From Balanoglossus misakiensis (Eukaryota; Hemichordata): a stretch of DNA of 64,000 bases. A model generated the notes under the pieces. That model ran no database searches. It was not told where the DNA came from and saw only the letters and a list, made by a program, of their open reading frames with translations. The DNA is taken from contig CM082579.2 of assembly GCA_040954595.2 (NCBI GenBank), forward strand, positions 4,278,001 through 4,342,000. The letters run 5' to 3'. Position numbers and translations under genes: made by a program. Each line of letters begins with the position of its first letter. The first letter of the stretch is position 1. Below, one piece after another: positions 13,868 through 25,300 of the stretch.

Positions 13868-15694
13868 ATGGGTATCGTGATGAAGGCCTCGGTCCTCCTT
13901 ACAGTCGCACTGTGTCAGGTTTGCATGCAGTGCTGGCACCAACTATTTTTTAATGTCTCAGTTGCTTTAGAGAGCGTTTGAGTGCGTCAACCGAAGTTCA
14001 TAATTACGGGTGGTATACGATTGTCACTGCATGTCCGTTGGCCTAATCACATTTTGAAGAAAGTTTCAACTACGTAAATCTAGAATCGACACATATCTGA
14101 AGCGTGACTTTAATATCGTATTTCAGTCGAGCGCCCACCCCGTTTCAACTTAAGGTGTAATATCCACAGCTTGAATGCACAAAGAATTTCAAACAGAAAT
14201 CATGCAGCGTCTTTGCAAACTTGGGGATAAAATCGGTTTTCCCCCCGAATGTCTGTGAAAACGCAAGCCAGGTGACCACTGTATCAATATTTCCGTTGAC
14301 TATCTCAAACAGATCTCTGACCGTTTATTTTGAACAAATATGAGCTTTATCATCGCGGTGATAAGTAACTTTTGTCTGTTTTTTTTTTGCCAGGTTGCCC
14401 TTCTTCATGGATGCGTGCATGGTAAGTACTAAAACTTTCAGTTTGACACATTTTCATATGTAAATTTAATTTTGTAGTGGGCTTGCTGGAGACCCATTCA
14501 AACGCTCTGGAGGGACAAGTCCCTCTAATTCAACGCATACATGTATGCTGGCAGTGAGACAAACGATATAACGAGGGATATGAACACATTTTATTGATGA
14601 GAGGAAAATATGCGAGACGCCTTATTAAAGACACAATGCTGTGTCCTTCACGCTTTTTGTAGAGAGATATCTGAAAAACGTCCAATAATGATAGAAAAAC
14701 CAAAATTAGCAAAGTCGGGAGTTTGCCATTTTTAACAATACCCATAAAAAACGTCCCAAAATGACAGAATGAACGAAATTAGCAAATTCGGGAATTTGTC
14801 ATTTTCACGAGCAATAAACCCATTAAAAATTCAAGCAGACACTTGCTGTGTTGAGAATTAGAAACCTTACTCTTTTATTTGGAAAAAGAACAATTTTGAA
14901 TACTCTTATTTTTCCAAACTGTCTGTATCAAGTTTGCCTCCTGCGTCTTTCGGAGTATTTCCTCTCAACATTTCACAGTAATTTAAATGAGTTTCTCTGG
15001 AATGGCAAAAATTCTAAGCGAAATGACAATACAATGTGATTCCCTCTGGAAAGATGGGAGTTTTAGTCTTATATTATGAAACTCAAGGCCATGCCGTATA
15101 AGAAGCTGTTATTCTTTATATAAACAAAACACATTTGGTCTGTACTCGTGTCGATATTGTAATATTGGCTACTTGGATTTGGAAAGAATTTAATGCAATA
15201 TGTACGTTTATCAATGCGATGGACATTTTACTCAACTCCAATCATATACTCTTAATAATATATCACAGACAGCGTCTGTCCCAACATTGAAATTGGTTTC
15301 AACAGTCCTGGAAATAACCTCAATAATGCATACCAAAACCTGAAGAGCAGTGCAGAGGAATGTTGTGAAGATTGCGTCAACAACAGTCAGTGTGTCGGAT
15401 GGGGTTTCAACACAGTTTCTGGCGCATGCTGGTTAAAGAACGCAATATCAGCGAAAGTAGCGCAACTAAATATCGTCTCGGGCGTTGTTGATAGATCAGG
15501 TAAGGTCAAAGATCAACCACCTGCAGCTTTTGGCCATTTCTTTCATTATTCGTGTTCTTTGTATCAACCATGTTTCTTGTTCGGCTCTCTGAATGCGCTA
15601 TGAGAATCATATTTGAGGGCAATTGAGATGTTATATTCAAAGTTATACTTACGCATATTTAACATTGAGATGTTTGTATCTTTCAGGTGGCTAA
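13868..15694 (+). CDS. small secreted protein with one PAN/Apple-like domain (tandem paralogue)
   Basis: Four exons: 13868-13918, 14394-14421, 15269-15499 and 15687-15694 (GGC then TAA). They give 105 aa, all in phase. The signal peptide MKASVLLTVALCQ is nearly identical to copy 1. Exon 3 encodes a single PAN-like repeat (SPGNNLNNAYQ, SAEECCEDC, CWLKN). Because the second-domain exon is absent, exon 3 joins what is a 3'-UTR acceptor in copy 1 and terminates two codons later. The 14394-14421 exon is 3 nt shorter than its homologue. The donor of exon 1 is weaker (CAG|GTTTGC). Coding exons are visibly more diverged from copy 1 than the 3' flank is. Whether it is expressed cannot be told from sequence. 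Confidence 0.7.
14672..14824 (+). repeat. two divergent 78-bp units related to the downstream satellite
   Basis: Two tandem units in intron 2 of PAN gene 2 share the order CCCAT, AAAAACGTCC, AATGA, GAAATT or AAAATT, TTTGTCATTTT and GAGC with the 87-bp array. They match even better the unit that follows the array at about 30630-30690 (AAAAACGTCCAAAAATGACA then AATGACCAAAATTCGCAAA). They lie 1.5 kb upstream of the array. Confidence 0.75.
14848..15036 (+). mobile_element. L1/Tx1-type LINE fragment (reverse-transcriptase C-terminal region)
   Basis: The plus frame reads RNLTLLFGKRTILNTLIF and later LNEFLWNGKNSKRND. This is the familiar L1-clade segment after the RT core (pattern: L.LFGK..I.K.L......Y......P....... 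FLW.GK). About 60 residues, then a stop; no RT catalytic motif remains. It sits in the sequence inserted into intron 2 of PAN gene 2 and is inactive. Confidence 0.7.
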
Positions 15695-15827
15695 CGTAAA
15701 CTACAGCTGAACACAACATGATTTAGACAAAGACAGTGGGGAGATGTTTTTGTCAAACGACATTTTGAAATTCATAATAGGTGGTTGTGGGATGGCATCA
15801 AATCTTGATATTGTCCATTATGAACGT

Positions 15828-15833
15828 AATAAA
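15828..15833 (+). terminator. polyadenylation signal of PAN gene 2
   Basis: AATAAA at the position homologous to 12957-12962, 134 bases after the stop. Confidence 0.5.
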
Positions 15834-16340
15834 AATAACTAGCATGGTATGAAAAGTCTCGAGTCGTTGTATTCTGTAACTCTTTTAACAATACTTCCCG
15901 AAATTGTTTATGGCAAAGATACACCGTGGGACATCCTTTCCTGCATATTTGTTGGATTTACGTTTTAATCCCGATCAGGGAAGCTTCATTTATTATGCGA
16001 GGGTGGGTCGGTTGGTCATGTCAAAGGTGACCCCCGGCACATTTCTAAAATGCGAATGGCAAATGTTGATTGAGGTACGTCATGCGCTTTCAAGATGATG
16101 AATTGGCAACTAATCAGTCACCTGCATGTTAACAATTGTACATGTCTATCTGGTCGCTATATACAGATGGTCAGACAGACAGCTATGCAGGCAGGAGAGA
16201 ATACGCTTGAGAAAATTCACATTGTGAGCTTACATCAACTCGCCGACCCAACTGTGTGCGAATAATATTTGGAAACAATTGTACAATACAGTGATATTTA
16301 GAATGTTTCATGAACGACTGATTGTTTTAATGTCTTATTT

Positions 16341-16420
16341 TTTCAAAAAAATGAAGAAATTTTGAATGTTCGCAAAGTCGAAAAATTTTCATCTTTGGGT
16401 GATTTTCATGAGCTATAACC
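16341..16420. repeat. divergent left-edge satellite unit
   Basis: Recognisable but diverged unit (AATGAAGAAATTTTGAATG, TTTTCATGAGC where the core has TTTTCCTGAGC). It marks the transition from the duplicated PAN 3' flank into the homogeneous array. Confidence 0.8.
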
Positions 16421-19400
16421 CATGATTTTTTCAAAAATCGACGAAATTTTGAGATTTCGAAAAGTCGAAAAATCGTCATTTTTTGATGATTTTCCTGAGC
16501 TATAACCCATGATTTTTTCAAAAATCGACGAAATTTTGAGATTTCGAAAAGTCGAAAAATCGTCATTTTTTGATGTTTCTCCTGAGCTATAACCCATGAT
16601 TTTTTCAAAAATCGACCAAATTTTGAGATTTCGAAAAGTCGAAAAATCGTCATTTTTTGATGATTTTCCTGAGCTATAACCCATGATTTTTTCAAAAATC
16701 GACCAAATTTTGAGATTTCGAAAAGTCGAAAAATCGTCATTTTTTGATGATTTTCCTGAGCTATAACCCATGATTTTTTAAAAAATCGACCAAATTTTGA
16801 GATTTCGAAAAGTCGAAAAATCGTCATTTTTTGATGATTTTCCTGAGCTATAACCCATGATTTTTTCAAAAATCGACCAAATTTTGAGATTTCGAAAAGT
16901 CGAAAAATCGTCATTTTTTGATGATTTTCCTGAGCTATAACCCATGATTTTTTCAAAAATCGACCAAATTTTGAGATTTCGAAAAGTCGAAAAATCGTCA
17001 TTTTTTGATGATTTTCCTGAGCTATAACCCATGATTTTTTCAAAAATCGACGAAATTTTGAGATTTCGAAAAGTCGAAAAATCGTCATTTTTTGATGATT
17101 TTCCTGAGCTATAACCCATGATTTTTTCAAAAATCGACGAAATTTTGAGATTTCGAAAAGTCGAAAAATCGTCATTTTTTGATGTTTTTCCTGAGCTATA
17201 ACCCATGATTTTTTCAAAAATCGACGAAATTTTGAGATTTCGAAAAGTCGAAAAATCGTCATTTTTTGATGTTTTTCCTGAGCTATAACCCATGATTTTT
17301 TCAAAAATCGACGAAATTTTGAGATTTCGAAAAGTCGAAAAATCGTCATTTTTTGATGATTTTCCTGAGCTATAACCCATGATTTTTTCAAAAATCGACG
17401 AAATTTTGAGATTTCGAAAAGTCGAAAAATCGTCATTTTTTGATGTTTTTCCTGAGCTATAACCCATGATTTTTTTCAAAAATCGACGAAATTTTGAGAT
17501 TTCGAAAAGTCGAAAAATCGTCATTTTTTGATGTTTTTCCTGAGCTATAACCCATGATTTTTTCAAAAATCGACGAAATTTTGAGATTTCGAAAAGTCGA
17601 AAAATCGTCATTTTTTGATGTTTTTCCTGAGCTATAACCCATGATTTTTTCAAAAATCGACGAAATTTTGAGATTTCGAAAAGTCGAAAAATCGTCATTT
17701 TTTGATGATTTTCCTGAGCTATAACCCATGATTTTTTCAAAAATCGACGAAATTTTGAGATTTCGAAAAGTCGAAAAATCGTCTTTTTTTGATGTTTTTC
17801 CTGAGCTATAACCCATGATTTTTTCAAAAATCGACGAAATTTTGAGATTTCGAAAAGTCGAAAAATCGTCATTTTTTGATGTTTTTCCTGAGCTATAACC
17901 CATGATTTTTTCAAAAATCGACGAAATTTTGAGATTTCGAAAAGTCGAAAAATCGTCATTTTTTGATGTTTTTCCTGAGCTATAACCCATGATTTTTTCA
18001 AAAATCGACGAAATTTTGAGATTTCGAAAAGTCGAAAAATCGTCATTTTTTGATGTTTTTCCTGAGCTATAACCCATGATTTTTTCAAAAATCGACGAAA
18101 TTTTGAGATTTCGAAAAGTCGAAAAATCGTCATTTTTTGATGTTTTTCCTGAGCTATAACCCATGATTTTTTCAAAAATCGACGAAATTTTGAGATTTCG
18201 AAAAGTCGAAAAATCGTCATTTTTTGATGTTTTTCCTGAGCTATAACCCATGATTTTTTCAAAAATCGACCAAATTTTGAGATTTCGAAAAGTCGAAAAA
18301 TCGTCATTTTTTGATGATTTTCCTGAGCTATAACCCATGATTTTTTCAAAAATCGACGAAATTTTGAGATTTCGAAAAGTCGAAAAATCGTCATTTTTTG
18401 ATGATTTTCCTGAGCTATAACCCATGATTTTTTCAAAAATCGACGAAATTTTGAGATTTCGAAAAGTCGAAAAATCGTCATTTTTTGATGTTTTTCCTGA
18501 GCTATAACCCATGATTTTTTCAAAAATCGACGAAATTTTGAGATTTCGAAAAGTCGAAAAATCGTCATTTTTTGATGATTTTCCTGAGCTATAACCCATG
18601 ATTTTTTCAAAAATCGACGAAATTTTGAGATTTCGAAAAGTCGAAAAATCGTCATTTTTTGATGATTTTCCTGAGCTATAACCCATGATTTTTTCAAAAA
18701 TCGACGAAATTTTGAGATTTCGAAAAGTCGAAAAATCGTCATTTTTTGATGATTTTCCTGAGCTATAACCCATGATTTTTTCAAAAATCGACGAAATTTT
18801 GAGATTTCGAAAAGTCGAAAAATCGTCATTTTTTGATGATTTTCCTGAGCTATAACCCATGATTTTTTCAAAAATCGACGAAATTTTGAGATTTCGAAAA
18901 GTCGAAAAATCGTCATTTTTTGATGTTTTTCCTGAGCTATAACCCATGATTTTTTCAAAAATCGACGAAATTTTGAGATTTCGAAAAGTCGAAAAATCGT
19001 CATTTTTTGATGATTTTCCTGAGCTATAACCCATGATTTTTTCAAAAATCGACGAAATTTTGAGATTTCGAAAAGTCGAAAAATCGTCATTTTTTGATGT
19101 TTTTCCTGAGCTATAACCCATGATTTTTTCAAAAATCGACGAAATTTTGAGATTTCGAAAAGTCGAAAAATCGTCATTTTTTGATGTTTTTCCTGAGCTA
19201 TAACCCATGATTTTTTCAAAAATCGACCAAATTTTGAGATTTCGAAAAGTCGAAAAATCGTCATTTTTTGATGTTTTTCCTGAGCTATAACCCATGATTT
19301 TTTCAAAAATCGACCAAATTTTGAGATTTCGAAAAGTCGAAAAATCGTCATTTTTTGATGTTTTTCCTGAGCTATAACCCATGATTTTTTCAAAAATCGA

Positions 19401-20956
19401 CCAAATTTTGAGATTTCGAAAAGTCGAAAAATCGTCATTTTTTGATGTTTTTCCTGAGCTATAACCCATGATTTTTTCAAAAATCGACCAAATTTTGAGA
19501 TTTCGAAAAGTCGAAAAATCGTCATTTTTTGATGTTTTTCCTGAGCTATAACCCATGATTTTTTCAAAAATCGACCAAATTTTGAGATTTCGAAAAGTCG
19601 AAAAATCGTCATTTTTTGATGATTTTCCTGAGCTATAACCCATGATTTTTTCAAAAATCGACCAAATTTTGAGATTTCGAAAAGTCGAAAAATCGTCATT
19701 TTTTGATGATTTTCCTGAGCTATAACCCATGATTTTTTCAAAAATCGACCAAATTTTGAGATTTCGAAAAGTCGAAAAATCGTCATTTTTTGATGTTTTT
19801 CCTGAGCTATAACCCATGATTTTTTCAAAAATCGACCAAATTTTGAGATTTCGAAAAGTCGAAAAATCGTCATTTTTTGATGTTTTTCCTGAGCTATAAC
19901 CCATGATTTTTTCAAAAATCGACCAAATTTTGAGATTTCGAAAAGTCGAAAAATCGTCATTTTTTGATGTTTTTCCTGAGCTATACCCCATGATTTTTTC
20001 AAAAGTCGACCAAATTTTGAAATTTCGAAAAGTCGAAAAATCGTCATCTTTTGATGATTTTCCTGAGCTATAACCCATGATTTTTTCAAAAATCGACCAA
20101 ATTTTGAGATTTCGAAAAGTCGAAAAATCGTCATTTTTTGATGATTTTCCTGAGCTATAACCCATGATTTTTTCAAAAATCGACCAAATTTTGAGATTTC
20201 GAAAAGTCGAAAAATCGTCATTTTTTGATGATTTTCCTGAGCTATAACCCATGATTTTTTCAAAAATCGACCAAATTTTGAGATTTCGAAAAGTCGAAAA
20301 ATCGTCATTTTTTGATGATTTTCCTGAGCTATAACCCATGATTTTTTCAAAAATCGACCAAATTTTGAGATTTCGAAAAGTCGAAAAATCGTCATTTTTT
20401 GATGATTTTCCTGAGCTATAACCCATGATTTTTTCAAAAATCGACCAAATTTTGAGATTTCGAAAAGTCGAAAAATCGTCATTTTTTGATGATTTTCCTG
20501 AGCTATAACCCATGATTTTTTCAAAAATCGACCAAATTTTGAGATTTCGAAAAGTCGAAAAATCGTCATTTTTTGATGATTTTCCTGAGCTATAACCCAT
20601 GATTTTTTCAAAAATTGACCAAATTTTGAGATTTCGAAAAGTCGAAAAATCGTCATTTTTTGATGATTTTCCTGAGCTATAACCCATGATTTTTTCAAAA
20701 ATCGACGAAATTTTGAGATTTCGAAAAGTCGAAAAATCGTCATTTTTTGATGATTTTCCTGAGCTATAACCCATGATTTTTTCAAAAATCGACGAAATTT
20801 TGAGATTTCGAAAAGTCGAAAAATCGTCATTTTTTGATGTTTTTCCTGAGCTATAACCCATGATTTTTTCAAAAATCGACGAAATTTTGAGATTTCGAAA
20901 AGTCGAAAAATCGTCATTTTTTGATGATATTCCTGAGCTATAACCCATGATTTTTT

Positions 20957-22370
20957 CAAAAAATCGACGAAATTTTGAGATTTCGAAAAGTCGAAAAATC
21001 GTCATTTTTTGATGATTTTACTGAGCTATAACCCATGATTTTTTCAAAAAATCGACCAAATTTTGAGATTTCGAAAAGTCGAAAAATCGTCATTTTTTGA
21101 TGATTTTCCTGAGCTATAACCCATGATTTTTTCAAAAAATCGACCAAATTTTGAGATTTCGAAAAGTCGAAAAATCGTCATTTTTTGATGTTTTTCCTGA
21201 GCTATAACCCATGATTTTTTCAAAAAATCGACCAAATTTTGAGATTTCGAAAAGTCGAAAAATCGTCATTTTTTGATGTTTTTCCTGAGCTAAAACCCAT
21301 GATTTTTTCAAAAATCGACCAAATTTTGAGATTTCGAAAAGTCGAAAAATCGTCATTTTTTGATGATTTTCCTGAGCTATAACCCATGATTTTTTCAAAA
21401 ATCGACCAAATTTTGAGATTTCGAAAAGTCGAAAAATCGTCATTTTTTGATGATTTTCCTGAGCTATAAGCCATGATTTTTTCAAAAATCGACCAAATTT
21501 TGAGATTTCGAAAAGTCGAAAAATCGTCATTTTTTGATGATTTTCCTGAGCTATAACCCATGATTTTTTCAAAAATCGACCAAATTTTGAGATTTCGAAA
21601 AGTCGAAAAATCGTCATTTTTTGATGATTTTCCTGAGCTATACCCATGATTTTTTCAAAAATCGACCAAATTTTGAGATTTCGAAAAGTCGAAAAATCGT
21701 CATTTTTTGATGATTTTCCTGAGCTATAACCCATGATTTTTTCAAAAATCGACCAAATTTTGAGATTTCGAAAAGTCGAAAAATCGTCATTTTTTGATGA
21801 TTTTCCTGAGCTATAACCCATGATTTTTTCAAAAATCGACGAAATTTTGAGATTTCGAAAAGTCGAAAAATCGTCATTTTTTGATGTTTTTCCTGAGCTA
21901 TAACCCATGATTTTTTCAAAAATCGACGAAATTTTGAGATTTCGAAAAGTCGAAAAATCGTCATTTTTTGATGATTTTCCTGAGCTATAACCCATGATTT
22001 TTTCAAAAATCGACGAAATTTTGAGATTTCGAAAAGTCGAAAAATCGTCATTTTTTGATGATTTTCCTGAGCTATAACCCATGATTTTTTCAAAAAATCG
22101 ACCAAATTTTGAGATTTCGAAAAGTCGAAAAATCGTCATTTTTTGATGATTTTCCTGAGCTATAACCCATGATTTTTTCAAAAAATCGACCAAATTTTGA
22201 GATTTCGAAAAGTCGAAAAATCGTCATTTTTTGATGATTTTCCTGAGCTATAACCCATGATTTTTTCAAAAAATCGACCAAATTTTGAGATTTCGAAAAG
22301 TCGAAAAATCGTCATTTTTTGATGTTTTTCCTGAGCTATAACCCATGATTTTTTCAAAAAATCGACCAAA
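20957..22370. repeat. satellite sub-block enriched in 88-bp units
   Basis: Many units here carry CAAAAAATCG instead of CAAAAATCG, giving 88 bp; runs at 20957-21300 and 22080-22370 flank a stretch of ordinary 87-bp units. The extra base breaks the long minus-strand frames into short overlapping ones. Confidence 0.85.
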
Positions 22371-25300
22371 TTTTGAGATTTCGAAAAGTCGAAAAATCGT
22401 CATTTTTTGATGTTTTTCCTGAGCTAAAACCCATGATTTTTTCAAAAATCGACCAAATTTTGAGATTTCGAAAAGTCGAAAAATCGTCATTTTTTGATGA
22501 TTTTCCTGAGCTATAACCCATGATTTTTTCAAAAATCGACCAAATTTTGAGATTTCCAAAAGTCGAAAAATCGTCATTTTTTCATGATTTTCCTGAGCTA
22601 TAACCCATGATTTTTTCTAAAATCGACCAAATTTTGAGATTTCCAAAAGTCGAAAAATCGTCATTTTTTCATGATTTTCCTGAGCTATAACCCATGATTT
22701 TTTCAAAAATCGACCAAATTTTGAGATTTCGAAAAGTCGAAAAATCGTCATTTTTTGATGATTTTCCTGAGCTATAACCCATGATTTTTTCAAAAATCGA
22801 CCAAATTTTGAGATTTCGAAAAGTCGAAAAATCGTCATTTTTTGATGATTTTCCTGAGCTATAACCCATGATTTTTTCAAAAAATCGACGAAATTTTGAG
22901 ATTTCGAAAAGTCGAAAAATCGTCATTTTTTGATGATTTTCCTGAGCTATAACCCATGATTTTTTCAAAAATCGACCAAATTTTGAGATTTCGAAAAGTC
23001 GAAAAATCGTCATTTTTGATGATTTTCCTGAGCTATAACCCATGATTTTTTCAAAAATCGACCAAATTTTGAGATTTCGAAAAGTCGAAAAATCGTCATT
23101 TTTTGATGATTTTCCTGAGCTATAACCCATGATTTTTTCAAAAATCGACCAAATTTTGAGATTTCGAAAAGTCGAAAAATCGTCATTTTTTGATGATTTT
23201 CCTGAGCTATAACCCATGATTTTTTCAAAAATCGACCAAATTTTGAGATTTCGAAAAGTCGAAAAATCGTCATTTTTTGATGTTTTTCCTGAGCTATAAC
23301 CCATGATTTTTTCAAAAATCGACCAAATTTTGAGATTTCGAAAAGTCGAAAAATCGTCATTTTTTGATGTTTTTCCTGAGCTATAACCCATGATTTTTTC
23401 AAAAATCGACCAAATTTTGAGATTTCGAAAAGTCGAAAAATCGTCATTTTTTGATGTTTTTCCTGAGCTATAACCCATGATTTTTTCAAAAGTCGACCAA
23501 ATTTTGAGATTTCGAAAAGTCGAAAAATCGTCATCTTTTGATGATTTTCCTGAGCTATAACCCATGATTTTTTCAAAAATCGACCAAATTTTGAGATTTC
23601 GAAAAGTCGAAAAATCGTCATTTTTTGATGATTTTCCTGAGCTATAACCCATGATTTTTTCAAAAATCGACCAAATTTTGAGATTTCGAAAAGTCGAAAA
23701 ATCGTCATTTTTTGATGATTTTCCTGAGCTATAACCCATGATTTTTTCAAAAATCGACCAAATTTTGAGATTTCGAAAAGTCGAAAAATCGTCATTTTTT
23801 GATGATTTTCCTGAGTTATAACCCATGATTTTTTCAAAAATCGACCAAATTTTGAGATTTCGAAAAGTCGAAAAATCGTCATTTTTTGATGATTTTCCTG
23901 TGCTATAACCCATGATTTTTTCAAAAATCGACCAAATTTTGAGATTTCGAAAAGTCGAAAAATCGTCATTTTTTGATGTTTTTCCTGAGCTATAACCCAT
24001 GATTTTTTCAAAAATCGACGAAATTTTGAGATTTCGAAAAGTCGAAAAATCGTCATTTTTTGATGTTTTTCCTGAGCTATAACCCATGATTTTTTCAAAA
24101 ATCGACGAAATTTTGAGATTTCGAAAAGTCGAAAAATCGTCATTTTTTGATGATTTTCCTGAGCTATAACCCATGATTTTTTCAAAAATCGACCAAATTT
24201 TGAGATTTCGAAAAGTCGAAAAATCGTCATTTTTTGATGATTTTCCTGAGCTATAACCCATGATTTTTTCAAAAATCGACGAAATTTTGAGATTTCGAAA
24301 AGTCGAAAAATCGTCATTTTTTGATGATTTTCCTGAGCTATAACCCATGATTTTTTCAAAAATCGACGAAATTTTGAGATTTCGAAAAGTCGAAAAATCG
24401 TCATTTTTTGATGATTTTCCTGAGCTATAACCCATGATTTTTTCAAAAATCGACGAAATTTTGAGATTTCGAAAAGTCGAAAAATCGTCATTTTTTGATG
24501 ATTTTCCTGAGCTATAACCCATGATTTTTTCAAAAATCGACGAAATTTTGAGATTTCGAAAAGTCGAAAAATCGTCATTTTTTGATGATTTTCCTGAGCT
24601 ATAACCCATGATTTTTTCAAAAATCGAAAAAATTTTGAGATTTCGAAAAGTCGAAAAATCGTCATTTTTTGATGATTTTCCTGAGCTATAACCCATGATT
24701 TTTTCAAAAATCGACCAAATTTTGAGATTTCGAAAAGTCGAAAAATCGTCATTTTTTGATGATTTTCCTGAGCTATAACCCATGATTTTTTCAAAAATCG
24801 ACGAAATTTTGAGATTTCGAAAAGTCGAAAAATCGTCATTTTTTGATGTTTTTCCTGAGCTATAACCCATGATTTTTTCAAAAATCGACGAAATTTTGAG
24901 ATTTCGAAAAGTCGAAAAATCGTCATTTTTTGATGTTTTTCCTGAGCTATAACCCATGATTTTTTCAAAAATCGACGAAATTTTGAGATTTCGAAAAGTC
25001 GAAAAATCGTCATTTTTTGATGTTTTTCCTGAGCTATAACCCATGATTTTTTCAAAAATCGACGAAATTTTGAGATTTCGAAAAGTCGAAAAATCGTCAT
25101 TTTTTGATGTTTTTCCTGAGCTATAACCCATGATTTTTTCAAAAATCGACGAAATTTTGAGATTTCGAAAAGTCGAAAAATCGTCATTTTTTGATGATTT
25201 TCCTGAGCTATAACCCATGATTTTTTCAAAAATCGACCAAATTTTGAGATTTCGAAAAGTCGAAAAATCGTCATTTTTTGATGATTTTCCTGAGCTATAA

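Larger units (their letters stand above)
13776..16340 (+). repeat. tandem segmental duplication, copy 2
   Basis: Second copy of the PAN gene segment. Relative to copy 1 it lacks the exon for the second PAN domain and has gained about 590 bp in intron 2 (about 14478-15070). Similarity ends at about 16340, exactly where the 87-bp satellite begins. Confidence 0.9.
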
